Position numbers and translations under genes: made by a program. 19,880 nucleotides of DNA, taken from contig CAZBPK010000173.1 in the NCBI GenBank assembly GCA_964493765.1, positions 1 to 19,880 of the forward strand, read 5' to 3'. Position 1 is the stretch's first letter, and every line of letters begins with the position of its first letter. Origin of the DNA: CALLMJ01 sp964493765 (lineage in GTDB: Bacteria; Bacteroidota; Bacteroidia; J057; CALLMJ01). This document shows, piece by piece, positions 1 to 7,795 of the stretch. Under the pieces are notes generated by a model, which did not search any database, had not been told where the DNA came from, and worked only from the letters and a program-made list of their open reading frames with translations.

Positions 1-122
1 TTTCATATCTTTCTTATCAAATTTTGCTTGAAAAGAAAATGGCTAATTTCAACAATTTGAAAGTTTTTATTAAGAATGAAAAAACAAAAATAAATAAAAA
101 TTTCATCAAATTTTATATTGAA

Positions 123-130
123 TACGTTTG
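123..130 (+). promoter_or_regulatory. Predicted -7 promoter element for thrS operon
   Basis: TACGTTTG matches the Bacteroidota -7 consensus TAnnTTTG. No TTTG lies 19-21 bp upstream; the nearest is TTTC at 101-104 (18 bp spacer), so the -33 element is weak. The predicted leader is about 35-40 nt. The first 171 bases hold no other recognisable gene. Confidence 0.45.
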
Positions 131-171
131 CAAATCAAAAAATATGTAAATTCGCACCGTAAAAAAATTGA

Positions 172-2103
172 ATGAGTGAAATAAAAGTCTTAATGCCTGA
201 TAAAACTGAAAGAACTTATCCACAAGGAGTTACAAGTTATGAAATAGCAAATAGTATTTCTGAAGGTTTGGCAAAAAAATCTATTGCAGCTATTGTTAAT
301 GGTCAGGTTGTAGAATTAAATAGAACTATAGAAAACAATATCCAAGAATTTAAACTTTTAACATGGGAAGACACAGAGGGAAAATCCACATTTTGGCACT
401 CTTCTGCTCATATATTAGCTGAAGCTATTCTTCATTTTTATCCCAAAGCACAATTAGGTTTTGGACCGCCTATTGAAGAAGGTTTTTATTATGATGTAGA
501 TTTTGGAGAAGACATTTTTACACAATCAGATTTTGAGAAAATAGAAAAAAAATTCTTGGAACTTGCTTCTTCAGGCGAAACTTTTATTCGTAGGAAAGTA
601 ACTAAACAAGAAGCTATTGAATATTATACACAAAATTATAATCCCTATAAATTAGAACTAATTTCAGAATTAGAAGACGGAACAATAACCTTTTATGAAT
701 CCGGAAACTTTGTTGATTTATGCAAAGGTCCTCATATCCCCAACTCAAAAATTATCAAAGCCGTTAAAATATTAAATTTAGCGGGAGCTTACTGGAGAGG
801 AAAATCAGAAAACAAGCAATTAACGCGTATTTATGCAATTTCTTTTCCTAGCCAAAAAGAACTCCAAGAATATTTGCATTATTTAGAAGAAGCCCAAAAA
901 AGAGACCACAGAAAACTTGGAAAAGAATTGAATATGTTTTCTTTTCATGAAGAAGGTCCGGGATTTCCTTTTTGGCATAATAATGGAATGATAGTTCTTA
1001 ATGAACTTCAAACTTTCTTACGTAAAAAACTTTATAGACTTGGTTATGAAGAAATAAAAACTCCATTAATTTTAAATGACGAATTATGGAGAAAGTCTGG
1101 TCATTATGATAACTATAAAGAAAATATGTATTTTACAGAAATTGATGAACAACAATATGCTGTAAAACCTATGAATTGTCCTGGCTGTACAATTGTTTAT
1201 AGAACAGAATTACACTCTTATAGAGATTTACCAAGAAGATACTTTGAATTTGGTCATGTTCATCGCCATGAAATGTCAGGAGCGTTGGCAGGATTATTTA
1301 GAGTAAGAAGTTTTACTCAAGATGATGCACATATTTTTTGTACTCCAGACCATGTAGAAAACGAAATTCTCAATTTAATTTATTTAATTTTTGATATTTA
1401 TAAAACATTTGGTTTTAATGATGTTTCTGTTGGTTTATCCACAAGGCCAGAAAAATATATAGGGGAATTAACCATTTGGGACAAAGCAGAAAATGCTCTT
1501 AAAAAAGCCTTAGAAACGGCACAAGTGCAATATCATATCAATGAGGGTGATGGTGCGTTTTATGGACCCAAAATAGATTTTACAGTTCGTGACTCTTTAA
1601 AACGTAAATGGCAATTAGGGACAATCCAATTAGATTTTTCTATGCCCTATAGATTTGGATTAGAATATGTTGGAAATGAAGGAAGTAACTTGCAACCCGT
1701 AATGATTCATAGAGCCATTTTAGGATCTTTTGAAAGATTTATTGGAGTGCTTTTAGAACATACCGCAGGCGATTTACCACTATGGCTTAGTCCTCTTCAA
1801 ATTATGATTTTACCTATTTCCGATAAATCCAAAGACTACGCTGAAGAAATAAGAAAAGAATTAGAAAATCAAGATTTTAGAGTGTCAATAGATAACAGAA
1901 GTGAAAAAATTCAGCGTAAAATTAGAGATGCTGAGGTTCAAAAAGTTCCTTTTATGATTATAATTGGAGAACAAGAAATGGCTCAAAATCAAGTTGCATT
2001 AAGACAACACAAAGTTGGTGATAAAGGTAAATTTAGTTTATCCGAATTTATACAACTCTTTAAAGAAGAAATTCAACAATCATATCAATATCAAACACAC
2101 TAA
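172..2103 (+). CDS. thrS: Threonine--tRNA ligase
   Basis: Cytoplasmic class II aminoacyl-tRNA synthetase that charges tRNA-Thr. The 643-residue length is typical. In order: N-terminal TGS domain (about 1-65), editing domain with HSSAH at 76-80 and the Cys184/His188 pair of its second editing motif, catalytic core, and C-terminal anticodon-binding domain (about 540-640). The three zinc ligands of the E. coli enzyme (Cys334, His385, His511) are matched by Cys336 in MNCPGC, His387 in DDAHIFC and His513 in MIHRA, all with the same offset, so the active site looks intact. The ATG is preceded by an A-rich leader with no Shine-Dalgarno sequence, as usual in this phylum. infC follows after 7 bases, suggesting one transcript. 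Confidence 0.98.
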   Translation: MSEIKVLMPDKTERTYPQGVTSYEIANSISEGLAKKSIAAIVNGQVVELNRTIENNIQEFKLLTWEDTEGKSTFWHSSAHILAEAILHFYPKAQLGFGPPIEEGFYYDVDFGEDIFTQSDFEKIEKKFLELASSGETFIRRKVTKQEAIEYYTQNYNPYKLELISELEDGTITFYESGNFVDLCKGPHIPNSKIIKAVKILNLAGAYWRGKSENKQLTRIYAISFPSQKELQEYLHYLEEAQKRDHRKLGKELNMFSFHEEGPGFPFWHNNGMIVLNELQTFLRKKLYRLGYEEIKTPLILNDELWRKSGHYDNYKENMYFTEIDEQQYAVKPMNCPGCTIVYRTELHSYRDLPRRYFEFGHVHRHEMSGALAGLFRVRSFTQDDAHIFCTPDHVENEILNLIYLIFDIYKTFGFNDVSVGLSTRPEKYIGELTIWDKAENALKKALETAQVQYHINEGDGAFYGPKIDFTVRDSLKRKWQLGTIQLDFSMPYRFGLEYVGNEGSNLQPVMIHRAILGSFERFIGVLLEHTAGDLPLWLSPLQIMILPISDKSKDYAEEIRKELENQDFRVSIDNRSEKIQRKIRDAEVQKVPFMIIIGEQEMAQNQVALRQHKVGDKGKFSLSEFIQLFKEEIQQSYQYQTH

Positions 2104-2110
2104 ACAAAAC

Positions 2111-2629
2111 ATGGCGAATGAAATTCCTATTAACGAAGATCTTTTGCAATATCCTAAAGTAAGGATTGTAGGAGAGGAAGATGAATCCAATAATGGTATT
2201 TACGATACAGAAAATGCTCTTGAAATTGCAAGACAAAGAAGTTTAGATTTAGTTCAAGTTACAATTGCCAACGATGTTCCTATATGTAGAATTGTAGAAT
2301 ATTCTAAGTACTTGTACGAACAAAAGAAAAAAGAAAAAGAAAAAAAAGCTAAGCAACATATTATTCAAGTTAAAGAAATACGTTTTGGACCCAATACCGA
2401 TGACCATGATTTTGAGTTCAAAAGAAAACATGCAGAAACTTTTTTAAAAGAAGGCGATAAAGTAAAAGCTTATGTTTTTTTCAAAGGTAGAAGCATAATC
2501 TATCAAAACTATGGAATGGATATTCTCACACGTTTTGCTGAAGAATTATCTCAAATCTCTAAAGTTGAAGTTGAACCTAAATTAGAAGGAAAAAAACTTT
2601 TTATGGTTTTAGCTCCTAAAAAATCGTGA
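2111..2629 (+). CDS. infC: Translation initiation factor IF-3
   Basis: Binds the 30S subunit, blocks premature 50S joining and proofreads start codon and initiator tRNA. The 172-residue product has the N-terminal domain (about 1-75), a very Lys/Glu-rich linker (KKKEKEKKAK) and the C-terminal domain with the conserved IRFGPNTDDHDFEFK and VKAYVFFKGRS segments. A longer open frame begins at 2015 inside thrS, but its extra 32 residues do not look like IF-3; the ATG at 2111 gives a family-like start and sits 7 bases after thrS. E. coli infC uses a rare AUU start for autoregulation; here the start is plain ATG. The usual downstream neighbours rpmI and rplT are missing and lpxK follows instead. Confidence 0.95.
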   Translation: MANEIPINEDLLQYPKVRIVGEEDESNNGIYDTENALEIARQRSLDLVQVTIANDVPICRIVEYSKYLYEQKKKEKEKKAKQHIIQVKEIRFGPNTDDHDFEFKRKHAETFLKEGDKVKAYVFFKGRSIIYQNYGMDILTRFAEELSQISKVEVEPKLEGKKLFMVLAPKKS

Positions 2630-3669
2630 AATTTTCTAAAAGATTACCGACTTTACCTTTTGAACTAGGTTTTAGATTTGGGGTTTTTTTAAGAAACTTA
2701 TGGTATGATTATGCCTATAAAGGTAAAAAGTTTCCATTAAAAGTCATTTCTATAGGAAATTTATCTGTTGGTGGAACAGGAAAAACCCCAATGGCGGAAT
2801 GGCTCATAAAATTTGCAATAGAAAAAAATATTCAATGTGCTTACTTAAGCCGCGGTTACGGTAGAGTATCTAAAGGTTTCATTTTAGTAAATCCTAATGA
2901 ACATACATCCATAGAAGTTGGAGATGAAGCACTGCAAGTCGCAAACAATTTTAATATTCCTGTAGCAGTATGTGAAAATAGAATTACTGGAGTTGAGAAA
3001 TTATTAAATCAATTTCCTAGTTTACAATTAGTTATATTAGATGATGCTTTTCAACACCGTAAAATTTTCAGAGATTTAGATATTTTAATGATAGACCCTT
3101 CAAAAAGTCCTTTTGAGGATTATTTACTACCCACAGGAAAATTGAGGGAACCCGCAAAAAATATGAAAAGAGCCCATTTAGCTATCATCAGTAAATCTAA
3201 TTTGGTTTCAGGAAGTATTTTAAAAAAAGTAAATTCCCGAATTAAAATCCCTAAAAGCTCAACTAAGTTAGTCTCTTTAGCATTAAAAAATTGTTTTGAT
3301 AATACAGAAATCCCTTTGGATACCATTAACAGAAAACCATGCTTTGCGATTTCTGGAATTGGAAATAATGAGCTTTTTATCAAGCAATTATTTGATACAA
3401 AATTAAATGTAATTGGTCAAAAATCTTATAAAGACCATTATATGATAAAAGAAAAAGAAATACAAGATGTTGTAAAGAAGTGCCAAAAATTAATAAAAAA
3501 TGATGTTTTTAATGAAAAACCTATCATTGTAATGACAGAAAAAGACTATTACAGGTTAAAAAATCAGTCTTATTTTTTGCCTCAGGAAATTGATATGTAT
3601 TACTTAAAAGTTGGATTTCAATTTGAAGTGATACACCCAATTATTGAGAAATTTTTCTTACAATTTTAA
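2626..3669 (+). CDS. lpxK: Tetraacyldisaccharide 4'-kinase
   Basis: Inner-membrane-associated kinase that phosphorylates the 4' position of the lipid A disaccharide using ATP, a late step of lipid A synthesis. The 347-residue protein carries a hydrophobic/aromatic N-terminal helix, a P-loop GNLSVGGTGKTP at 44-55, the family motif DDAFQHR, and LPTGKLREP. It starts with GTG at 2626, overlapping the infC stop by 4 bases (GTGA), so translational coupling to infC is likely. This places an outer-membrane gene directly behind a translation-factor gene. No hairpin terminator is visible after the stop. Confidence 0.95.
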   Translation: MKFSKRLPTLPFELGFRFGVFLRNLWYDYAYKGKKFPLKVISIGNLSVGGTGKTPMAEWLIKFAIEKNIQCAYLSRGYGRVSKGFILVNPNEHTSIEVGDEALQVANNFNIPVAVCENRITGVEKLLNQFPSLQLVILDDAFQHRKIFRDLDILMIDPSKSPFEDYLLPTGKLREPAKNMKRAHLAIISKSNLVSGSILKKVNSRIKIPKSSTKLVSLALKNCFDNTEIPLDTINRKPCFAISGIGNNELFIKQLFDTKLNVIGQKSYKDHYMIKEKEIQDVVKKCQKLIKNDVFNEKPIIVMTEKDYYRLKNQSYFLPQEIDMYYLKVGFQFEVIHPIIEKFFLQF

Positions 3670-3783
3670 GTTTTCACAACTTATTCACAAACATTGTTTA
3701 CAAATTTTTAGAGATTTATTCCACCCAAAAGGTTTAAACATTGTTTATATTGTGTATATGTGAACAATGAATTTTGTGCAAAA
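3670..3783. promoter_or_regulatory. Cluster of DnaA-box-like 9-mers
   Basis: Two perfect matches to TTWTNCACA lie in this AT-rich gap: TTATTCACA at 3681-3689 (+) and TTTTGCACA at 3775-3783 (-). Single-mismatch sites are GTTTTCACA at 3670-3678 (+), ATATACACA at 3751-3759 (-) and TTGTTCACA at 3759-3767 (-). Five sites within 114 bases is more than base composition alone would suggest. Possible roles are DnaA-mediated regulation or part of an origin; dnaN lies 2 kb downstream. No experimental or skew evidence is available from the window. Confidence 0.35.
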
Positions 3784-3822
3784 TACATAAGTAAAAATTA
3801 CGATTAATTATAATTTTTACTA

Positions 3823-3830
3823 TATTTTTG
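3823..3830 (+). promoter_or_regulatory. Predicted -7 element, nearly leaderless transcript
   Basis: TATTTTTG matches TAnnTTTG and ends only 8 bases before the ATG at 3839, so the transcript leader would be a few bases at most. No clear TTTG is found 19-21 bp upstream. Confidence 0.4.
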
Positions 3831-3838
3831 CAAGGCTT

Positions 3839-4600
3839 ATGGGAATCGTAACACTAACAACTGATTTAGGAAATCAAGATTTTTATGCTGGTTTATTAAA
3901 AGGAAAACTACTTTCTCAAAACCCTCAATTAAATATTATTGATATTACCCATCAAATCAACCCTTATGATATCCCATCAGCTGCTTTTCAAGTAAGAACA
4001 ATTATTCATGAATTTCCTGAAAATTCAATTCATATCGCTTTAGTCAATGCGTTTGAACAAAATGCTGTAATTGCAGCCGTTCAATTTCATGATCAATGGA
4101 TTATTGTTCCTGATAATAGAATGGCTTCTATGATTATGCAAACCAATATTCAAGAAGGTTTCACTTTGAAACCCGAAATTATGGATTCCATTCCTAATTA
4201 TTTTGGGAAGATTTCTAAAATCGTAGAGGTAATTAGGCAAAAAAAATTTGAAGACCTAATTAAAATTCCTTTAAAACCTGCTCAATGGTTCTATCCTTTA
4301 ATTTCAGAAAATATCATGAAAGGTTTAATCATTCATATTGACCGCTTCGGAAATTGTATTTCTAATATTCATAAAAATGATTTTTACAATGAATTTAAAG
4401 GAAGACGTTTTGAACTGTGTTTCAGAACTGTAAAAATTCATAAAATTCATAAAGAATATTATGAAGTAGAGAAAGGTGATGCACTTGCATATTTTGGTTT
4501 AAGTGGCTTTTTGGAATTAGCGTTAAGAGAAGCTAATGCAGGGAGTTTATTGGGTGCAAAAACTTATGATCAATTTACTATAGAGTTTTATAATGATTAA
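3839..4600 (+). CDS. SAM hydrolase/SAM-dependent halogenase family protein (DUF62), divergent
   Basis: Resembles the DUF62 family, whose studied members split S-adenosylmethionine into adenosine and methionine using hydroxide. The 253-residue length, the start VTLTTDLGNQDFYAGLLKG and the following IIDITHQINPYDIPSAAF segment are characteristic, as is the C-terminal domain (DRFGNCISNI, then DALAYFGLSGFLELA). The central catalytic part is unusual: the position of the conserved Asp (usually VDPGVG) reads ALVNAFEQ, the loop after it reads PDNRMASM instead of PDNG, and the HGRD-type motif is replaced by NYFGKISK. Family membership is fairly secure; catalytic activity is uncertain. It overlaps the next gene by 8 bases. 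Confidence 0.8.
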   Translation: MGIVTLTTDLGNQDFYAGLLKGKLLSQNPQLNIIDITHQINPYDIPSAAFQVRTIIHEFPENSIHIALVNAFEQNAVIAAVQFHDQWIIVPDNRMASMIMQTNIQEGFTLKPEIMDSIPNYFGKISKIVEVIRQKKFEDLIKIPLKPAQWFYPLISENIMKGLIIHIDRFGNCISNIHKNDFYNEFKGRRFELCFRTVKIHKIHKEYYEVEKGDALAYFGLSGFLELALREANAGSLLGAKTYDQFTIEFYND

Positions 4601-4919
4601 AAGAGTTGTTCGTATGGCTTTTAAGCCAGAATGTGTTAATGATTTTATAAAAGTTTTTAATGAGTCTAAAGGAAAAATTTCCCAATTTCCTGGTTGTTTA
4701 GCATTATCTTTGTATAATGATGTTACTGAAAACCATGTATTTTACACCGTAAGCATTTGGGATAAAGAAGAAAGTTTAGAAAATTATAGAAATTCTGAAT
4801 TATTTCAATCTACTTGGTTGAAAACCAAAGTATTGTTTAATGATAAACCCATGGCATTTTCCTTAAAACTTTTTGATAAAGTAAAAACACTTCAAGAAAA
4901 CGAATTATTTTTTCAGTAA
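4593..4919 (+). CDS. Small ABM-fold (antibiotic biosynthesis monooxygenase-like) protein
   Basis: 108 residues fitting the dimeric alpha/beta-barrel ABM/YdhR superfamily: an initial strand (IKRVVRMAFKP), a helix (CVNDFIKVFNESKGKI), then FPGCLALSLYNDV, FYTVSIWDKEESLENYRNSE and a terminal strand ending in SLKLFD. The W-x-x-EESLENYRNSE element is the clearest family sign. Members range from heme-degrading enzymes and quinol monooxygenases to stress proteins of unknown function, so no substrate is proposed. Its ATG lies inside the end of the preceding gene, indicating co-translation. No signal peptide or membrane segment is present. Confidence 0.75.
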   Translation: MIKRVVRMAFKPECVNDFIKVFNESKGKISQFPGCLALSLYNDVTENHVFYTVSIWDKEESLENYRNSELFQSTWLKTKVLFNDKPMAFSLKLFDKVKTLQENELFFQ

Positions 4920-4977
4920 TATTACGGATTTTTAAAAAAAACTTAAAAAAAAATAATTTTGGTAAATGATTTGCACT

Positions 4978-4985
4978 TAATTTTG
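4978..4985 (+). promoter_or_regulatory. Predicted -7 promoter element for the deacetylase gene
   Basis: TAATTTTG matches TAnnTTTG, 14 bases before the ATG at 5000. A TTTG lies at 4958-4961, but the 16 bp spacer is shorter than the usual 19-21. Confidence 0.4.
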
Positions 4986-4999
4986 TGTGTTAATCTATC

Positions 5000-5692
5000 A
5001 TGTACACAATCAAGACCCCGAATATCGTACCTTACTTATTTAAAGATTACATTTGGAAAGTGAATACTCATCATAAAGAAATATTTCTTACTTTTGATGA
5101 TGGACCTACTGAAGGTGTAACTGATAAAGTTCTTGATTTATTGAAAATTTATCAAGCTAAAGCAACATTTTTTTGTGTAGGACAACAAATTGAAAAAAAT
5201 CCTGAATTATTTAAGAGAATTGTATATGAAGGTCATTCCATAGGAAATCATACTTATTCTCATCCTCATGGTTGGTATTGCCCACCCAATTTATATTTGC
5301 AAGAAATTGAAAAAACCTCTCAAATTATTTATAATTTAGTAGGTTTTAGACCTATTTACTTTAGACCTCCCTACGGAAAATTTAGCCCTTCTACTAGAAA
5401 TAGCATACTGAAAAACTATAAAATTGTAATGTGGGATATTTTATCAGGGGATTTTGATAAAAATATGACTTCCGTTGACTGTTTAACTAGTGTTTTATCG
5501 TCTTACCAAAAAGGCTCAATTATAGTCTTACATGATAGTCTTAAAAGCGGTGAAAAGCTTTTAGATGTACTTCCTCATCTTTTATCATTTTTTTCCAATA
5601 ATCACTTTAAAATGTCCTCTATTTATACTAATACCTACCAGCAAAGCTTGAAGCCCAATTTTTCTTTTCAGTTACCCTTTGTGAAAAGTTGA
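5000..5692 (+). CDS. Polysaccharide deacetylase (NodB homology domain)
   Basis: Carbohydrate esterase family 4 enzyme expected to remove N-acetyl groups from an amino-sugar polymer such as peptidoglycan. All five NodB motifs can be read in its 230 residues: TFDDGP at 31-36 (catalytic base Asp33, metal ligand Asp34), HTYSH with His84 and His88 as metal ligands, RPPYGKFS from 122, the WDILSGDFD segment around 145-153, and VLHDS with His178. There is no signal peptide; the N-terminus (MYTIKTPNIV) matches short Bacteroidota homologues, so either it acts inside the cell or it is exported by an unrecognised route. It stands alone between two promoters. Confidence 0.92.
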   Translation: MYTIKTPNIVPYLFKDYIWKVNTHHKEIFLTFDDGPTEGVTDKVLDLLKIYQAKATFFCVGQQIEKNPELFKRIVYEGHSIGNHTYSHPHGWYCPPNLYLQEIEKTSQIIYNLVGFRPIYFRPPYGKFSPSTRNSILKNYKIVMWDILSGDFDKNMTSVDCLTSVLSSYQKGSIIVLHDSLKSGEKLLDVLPHLLSFFSNNHFKMSSIYTNTYQQSLKPNFSFQLPFVKS

Positions 5693-5697
5693 AAAAA

Positions 5698-5706
5698 TGT
5701 GAATAA
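5698..5706 (-). promoter_or_regulatory. DnaA-box-like 9-mer upstream of dnaN
   Basis: The reverse complement reads TTATTCACA, a perfect TTWTNCACA match identical to the site at 3681. A one-mismatch site (CTTTTCACA, - strand) lies at 5680-5688 at the end of the deacetylase gene. It may allow DnaA control of dnaN, or it may be a chance match. Confidence 0.35.
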
Positions 5707-5744
5707 TAAATTTTAAAAATTTTTATTCATATAAATTGAATATA

Positions 5745-5752
5745 TAACTTTG
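5745..5752 (+). promoter_or_regulatory. Predicted -7 promoter element for dnaN-thyA
   Basis: TAACTTTG matches TAnnTTTG, 26 bases before the dnaN ATG. The region 20 bp upstream is TTTT (5721-5724), one base off the -33 TTTG. Confidence 0.45.
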
Positions 5753-5778
5753 CAAGTCTAAAAAAATTGAATAGCCAA

Positions 5779-6900
5779 ATGAAATTTATTGTTGCATCTC
5801 AAGAATTATTAAAAAAACTATCCATAGTACAAGATGTGATTCCATCAAAATCTGTGCTTCCTATTGTTTATAACGCATATTTTGAAGTTAAAAATGGTGA
5901 ATTAATATTAATAGGAACAGACTTAGAAAATTCTATTCAAACAGCTTTACCCGTTGAATCTGAAGATAATTTTAAAATGGCAATTCCTGCCAAAATTATT
6001 ATTGATACATTAAGGTCTTTACCTGAACAACCTTTAACATTTGAATACAATTCTGATACCATGACTGTAGAAATTAAATCCAATTATGGTACTTATAAGG
6101 TTGCTGCACAAGATGGTAATGACTTTCCTAAAATTCCTCCAGTTTCCAATACTAATGCTTCCATAAGTGTTTCTTTGCCCGTTTTGTCTAAAATTATTTC
6201 AAAAGTTATTTATGCAGTTTCTGATGATAACATGAAACCTGCTATGACTGGTGTTTTCTTTGATTTTAAAACCTCTGGTGCAAGTTTTGTAGCTACAGAC
6301 GCTCAAAAATTAGTACGATTGAACCGTTCTGATATTACTGTTTCTGAAAACTTTAGTTTTATATTGCCTCCAAAAGCATTAAAATTATTGCAAAAAGCTA
6401 GTGCAGGTATAGAATCAATTGTTAAAATTGACTTTAATCAAAGTAATGCTTTCTTTCAATTTGAAGAAAATCAAATTGTTTGTAGATTAATTGATGGAAG
6501 GTTCCCCGATTACAATGCAGTAATTCCTATGAATTCCCCAAATAAAGCCATCATTAATAGAAAAGATTTATTAAGTTCTTTGCGTCGTTTGGATATATTT
6601 GCTTCCAAAGAAACCCATTTAGGTAAACTTCAATATGTAGGAAATACGCTAAAACTTACTTCAGAAGATATTGATTATGCTAACCAAGCGGAAGAATCTA
6701 TTAACTGTCTTTATGAAGGTGAAGATATGACAATTGGATTTACTCTTTCCTTAATTACAGAGCTTTTGGCTAATTTAGATTCTGACGAAATCGTAATGGA
6801 AATGGGTAACCCCAATAGAGCGGCTGTAATTATGCCTTCTCTTCAAGAAGAAAATGAGTCTATTCTTCAAATCATTATGCCAATAATTTTGAATTATTAA
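5779..6900 (+). CDS. dnaN: DNA polymerase III subunit beta (sliding clamp)
   Basis: Ring-forming processivity clamp that tethers the replicative polymerase and repair proteins to DNA. The product is 373 residues, the normal length, with three successive clamp domains. The N-terminus MKFIVASQELLKKLS is the family's usual beginning, which favours the ATG at 5779 over an in-frame TTG at 5767. Recognisable segments include LPIVYNAYFEV, VAAQDGNDFPKIP in domain 1, and RLIDGRFPDYNAVIP in domain 2. The C-terminus reads SILQIIMPIILNY; most clamps end near a MPMR-like sequence, and here MPIILNY is a small deviation. thyA follows after 5 bases, so the two are probably co-transcribed. Confidence 0.97.
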   Translation: MKFIVASQELLKKLSIVQDVIPSKSVLPIVYNAYFEVKNGELILIGTDLENSIQTALPVESEDNFKMAIPAKIIIDTLRSLPEQPLTFEYNSDTMTVEIKSNYGTYKVAAQDGNDFPKIPPVSNTNASISVSLPVLSKIISKVIYAVSDDNMKPAMTGVFFDFKTSGASFVATDAQKLVRLNRSDITVSENFSFILPPKALKLLQKASAGIESIVKIDFNQSNAFFQFEENQIVCRLIDGRFPDYNAVIPMNSPNKAIINRKDLLSSLRRLDIFASKETHLGKLQYVGNTLKLTSEDIDYANQAEESINCLYEGEDMTIGFTLSLITELLANLDSDEIVMEMGNPNRAAVIMPSLQEENESILQIIMPIILNY

Positions 6901-6905
6901 TTCTC

Positions 6906-7700
6906 ATGGAAATTTACCATGATTTTTTAAAAACTATATTAGAAAAAGGTATTAAAAAAGAAGATAGAACAGGAGTTGGAACTATATCCATTTTTGGTTA
7001 TCAGTTTAGGCATGATTTATCTAAGGGTTTTCCATTAATTACTACTAAAAAAGTTCATTTTAAATCCATAGTTTACGAACTTTTGTGGTTCCTCAAAGGT
7101 GATTCCAATATTAAATATTTGAAAGAAAACGGAGTTTCTATTTGGGATGAATGGGCTGATATTCATGGAGAACTTGGGCCTGTTTATGGTGTTCAATGGA
7201 GAAAATGGAAAACCTCTCAAAATCAATTCATTGATCAAATTTCCAATTTAATTCAACAAATTAAAAAGAACCCTAACAGTAGAAGGTTGTTAGTTACTGC
7301 GTGGAATCCAGAATTTATCGATCAAATGGCTTTACCTCCTTGTCATGCTTTTTTTCAATGTTATGTTGTTGAAAATAAACTTTCTTTACACATGTATCAA
7401 CGCTCTGGAGATGCTTTTTTGGGAGTTCCTTTTAATATTGCCTCTTATGCACTTCTCACACACATGATTGCACAAGTTTGTGATTTACAAGTCGGTGAGT
7501 TTATTCATACATTTGGTGATGCTCATATTTATTTAAACCATTTTGAACAAGTTCAATTGCTTTTGAGTAGAACCCCCAGACCTTTACCCGCTATTCAATT
7601 AAATCCAAATATTAAAAATATCTTTGATTTTCAGTATGAAGATATACAGTTAATCGGTTATGACCCTTATCCTTCTATCAAGGCGGAAGTTGCAGTGTAA
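6906..7700 (+). CDS. thyA: Thymidylate synthase
   Basis: Makes dTMP from dUMP with methylene-tetrahydrofolate as carbon donor and reductant. The product has exactly the 264 residues of E. coli ThyA, and the catalytic cysteine falls at the same position, Cys146 in ALPPCHAFFQ. Other conserved parts are the phosphate-binding arginine region (EDRTGVGT near 19-26), NSRRLLVTAWNP, the substrate-binding QRSGDAFLGVPFNIASYA and HTFGDAHIYLNH. Position 5 bases behind dnaN links precursor supply to the replication clamp. folA, a frequent partner, does not follow. No ThyX is visible in the window. Confidence 0.98.
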   Translation: MEIYHDFLKTILEKGIKKEDRTGVGTISIFGYQFRHDLSKGFPLITTKKVHFKSIVYELLWFLKGDSNIKYLKENGVSIWDEWADIHGELGPVYGVQWRKWKTSQNQFIDQISNLIQQIKKNPNSRRLLVTAWNPEFIDQMALPPCHAFFQCYVVENKLSLHMYQRSGDAFLGVPFNIASYALLTHMIAQVCDLQVGEFIHTFGDAHIYLNHFEQVQLLLSRTPRPLPAIQLNPNIKNIFDFQYEDIQLIGYDPYPSIKAEVAV

Positions 7701-7748
7701 TAACTAATGTAAGAATTAGAATTTTTTGGGGAATTTTTTTTCAAAAAA

Positions 7749-7780
7749 TTTGATTTTCCATTTTAGTATTCTTATTTTTA
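7749..7780 (+). promoter_or_regulatory. Predicted promoter for the aldehyde dehydrogenase-aroC pair
   Basis: A perfect TTTG at 7749-7752 is followed by a 20 bp spacer and TATTTTTA at 7773-7780, one base off TAnnTTTG. An A/T-only inverted repeat (7732-7739 with 7743-7750) overlaps the -33 side. The start codon is 15 bases further on. Confidence 0.45.
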
Positions 7781-7795
7781 CAACAAAATTGAAGT

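Noticed and set aside
3..149. Open frame before thrS (with an ATG at 39)
   Set aside because: Lys/Asn-rich translation of AT-rich DNA with no recognisable motif, and it overlaps the predicted thrS promoter. It could be the tail of an upstream gene, but nothing supports that.
2015..2110. Longer IF-3 reading frame beginning inside thrS
   Set aside because: The extra 32 residues are thrS sequence read in another frame and do not resemble an IF-3 start; ATG 2111 fits the family.
5767..5778. TTG start for dnaN
   Set aside because: It adds four residues before the conserved MKFIVAS start; the ATG at 5779 is preferred.
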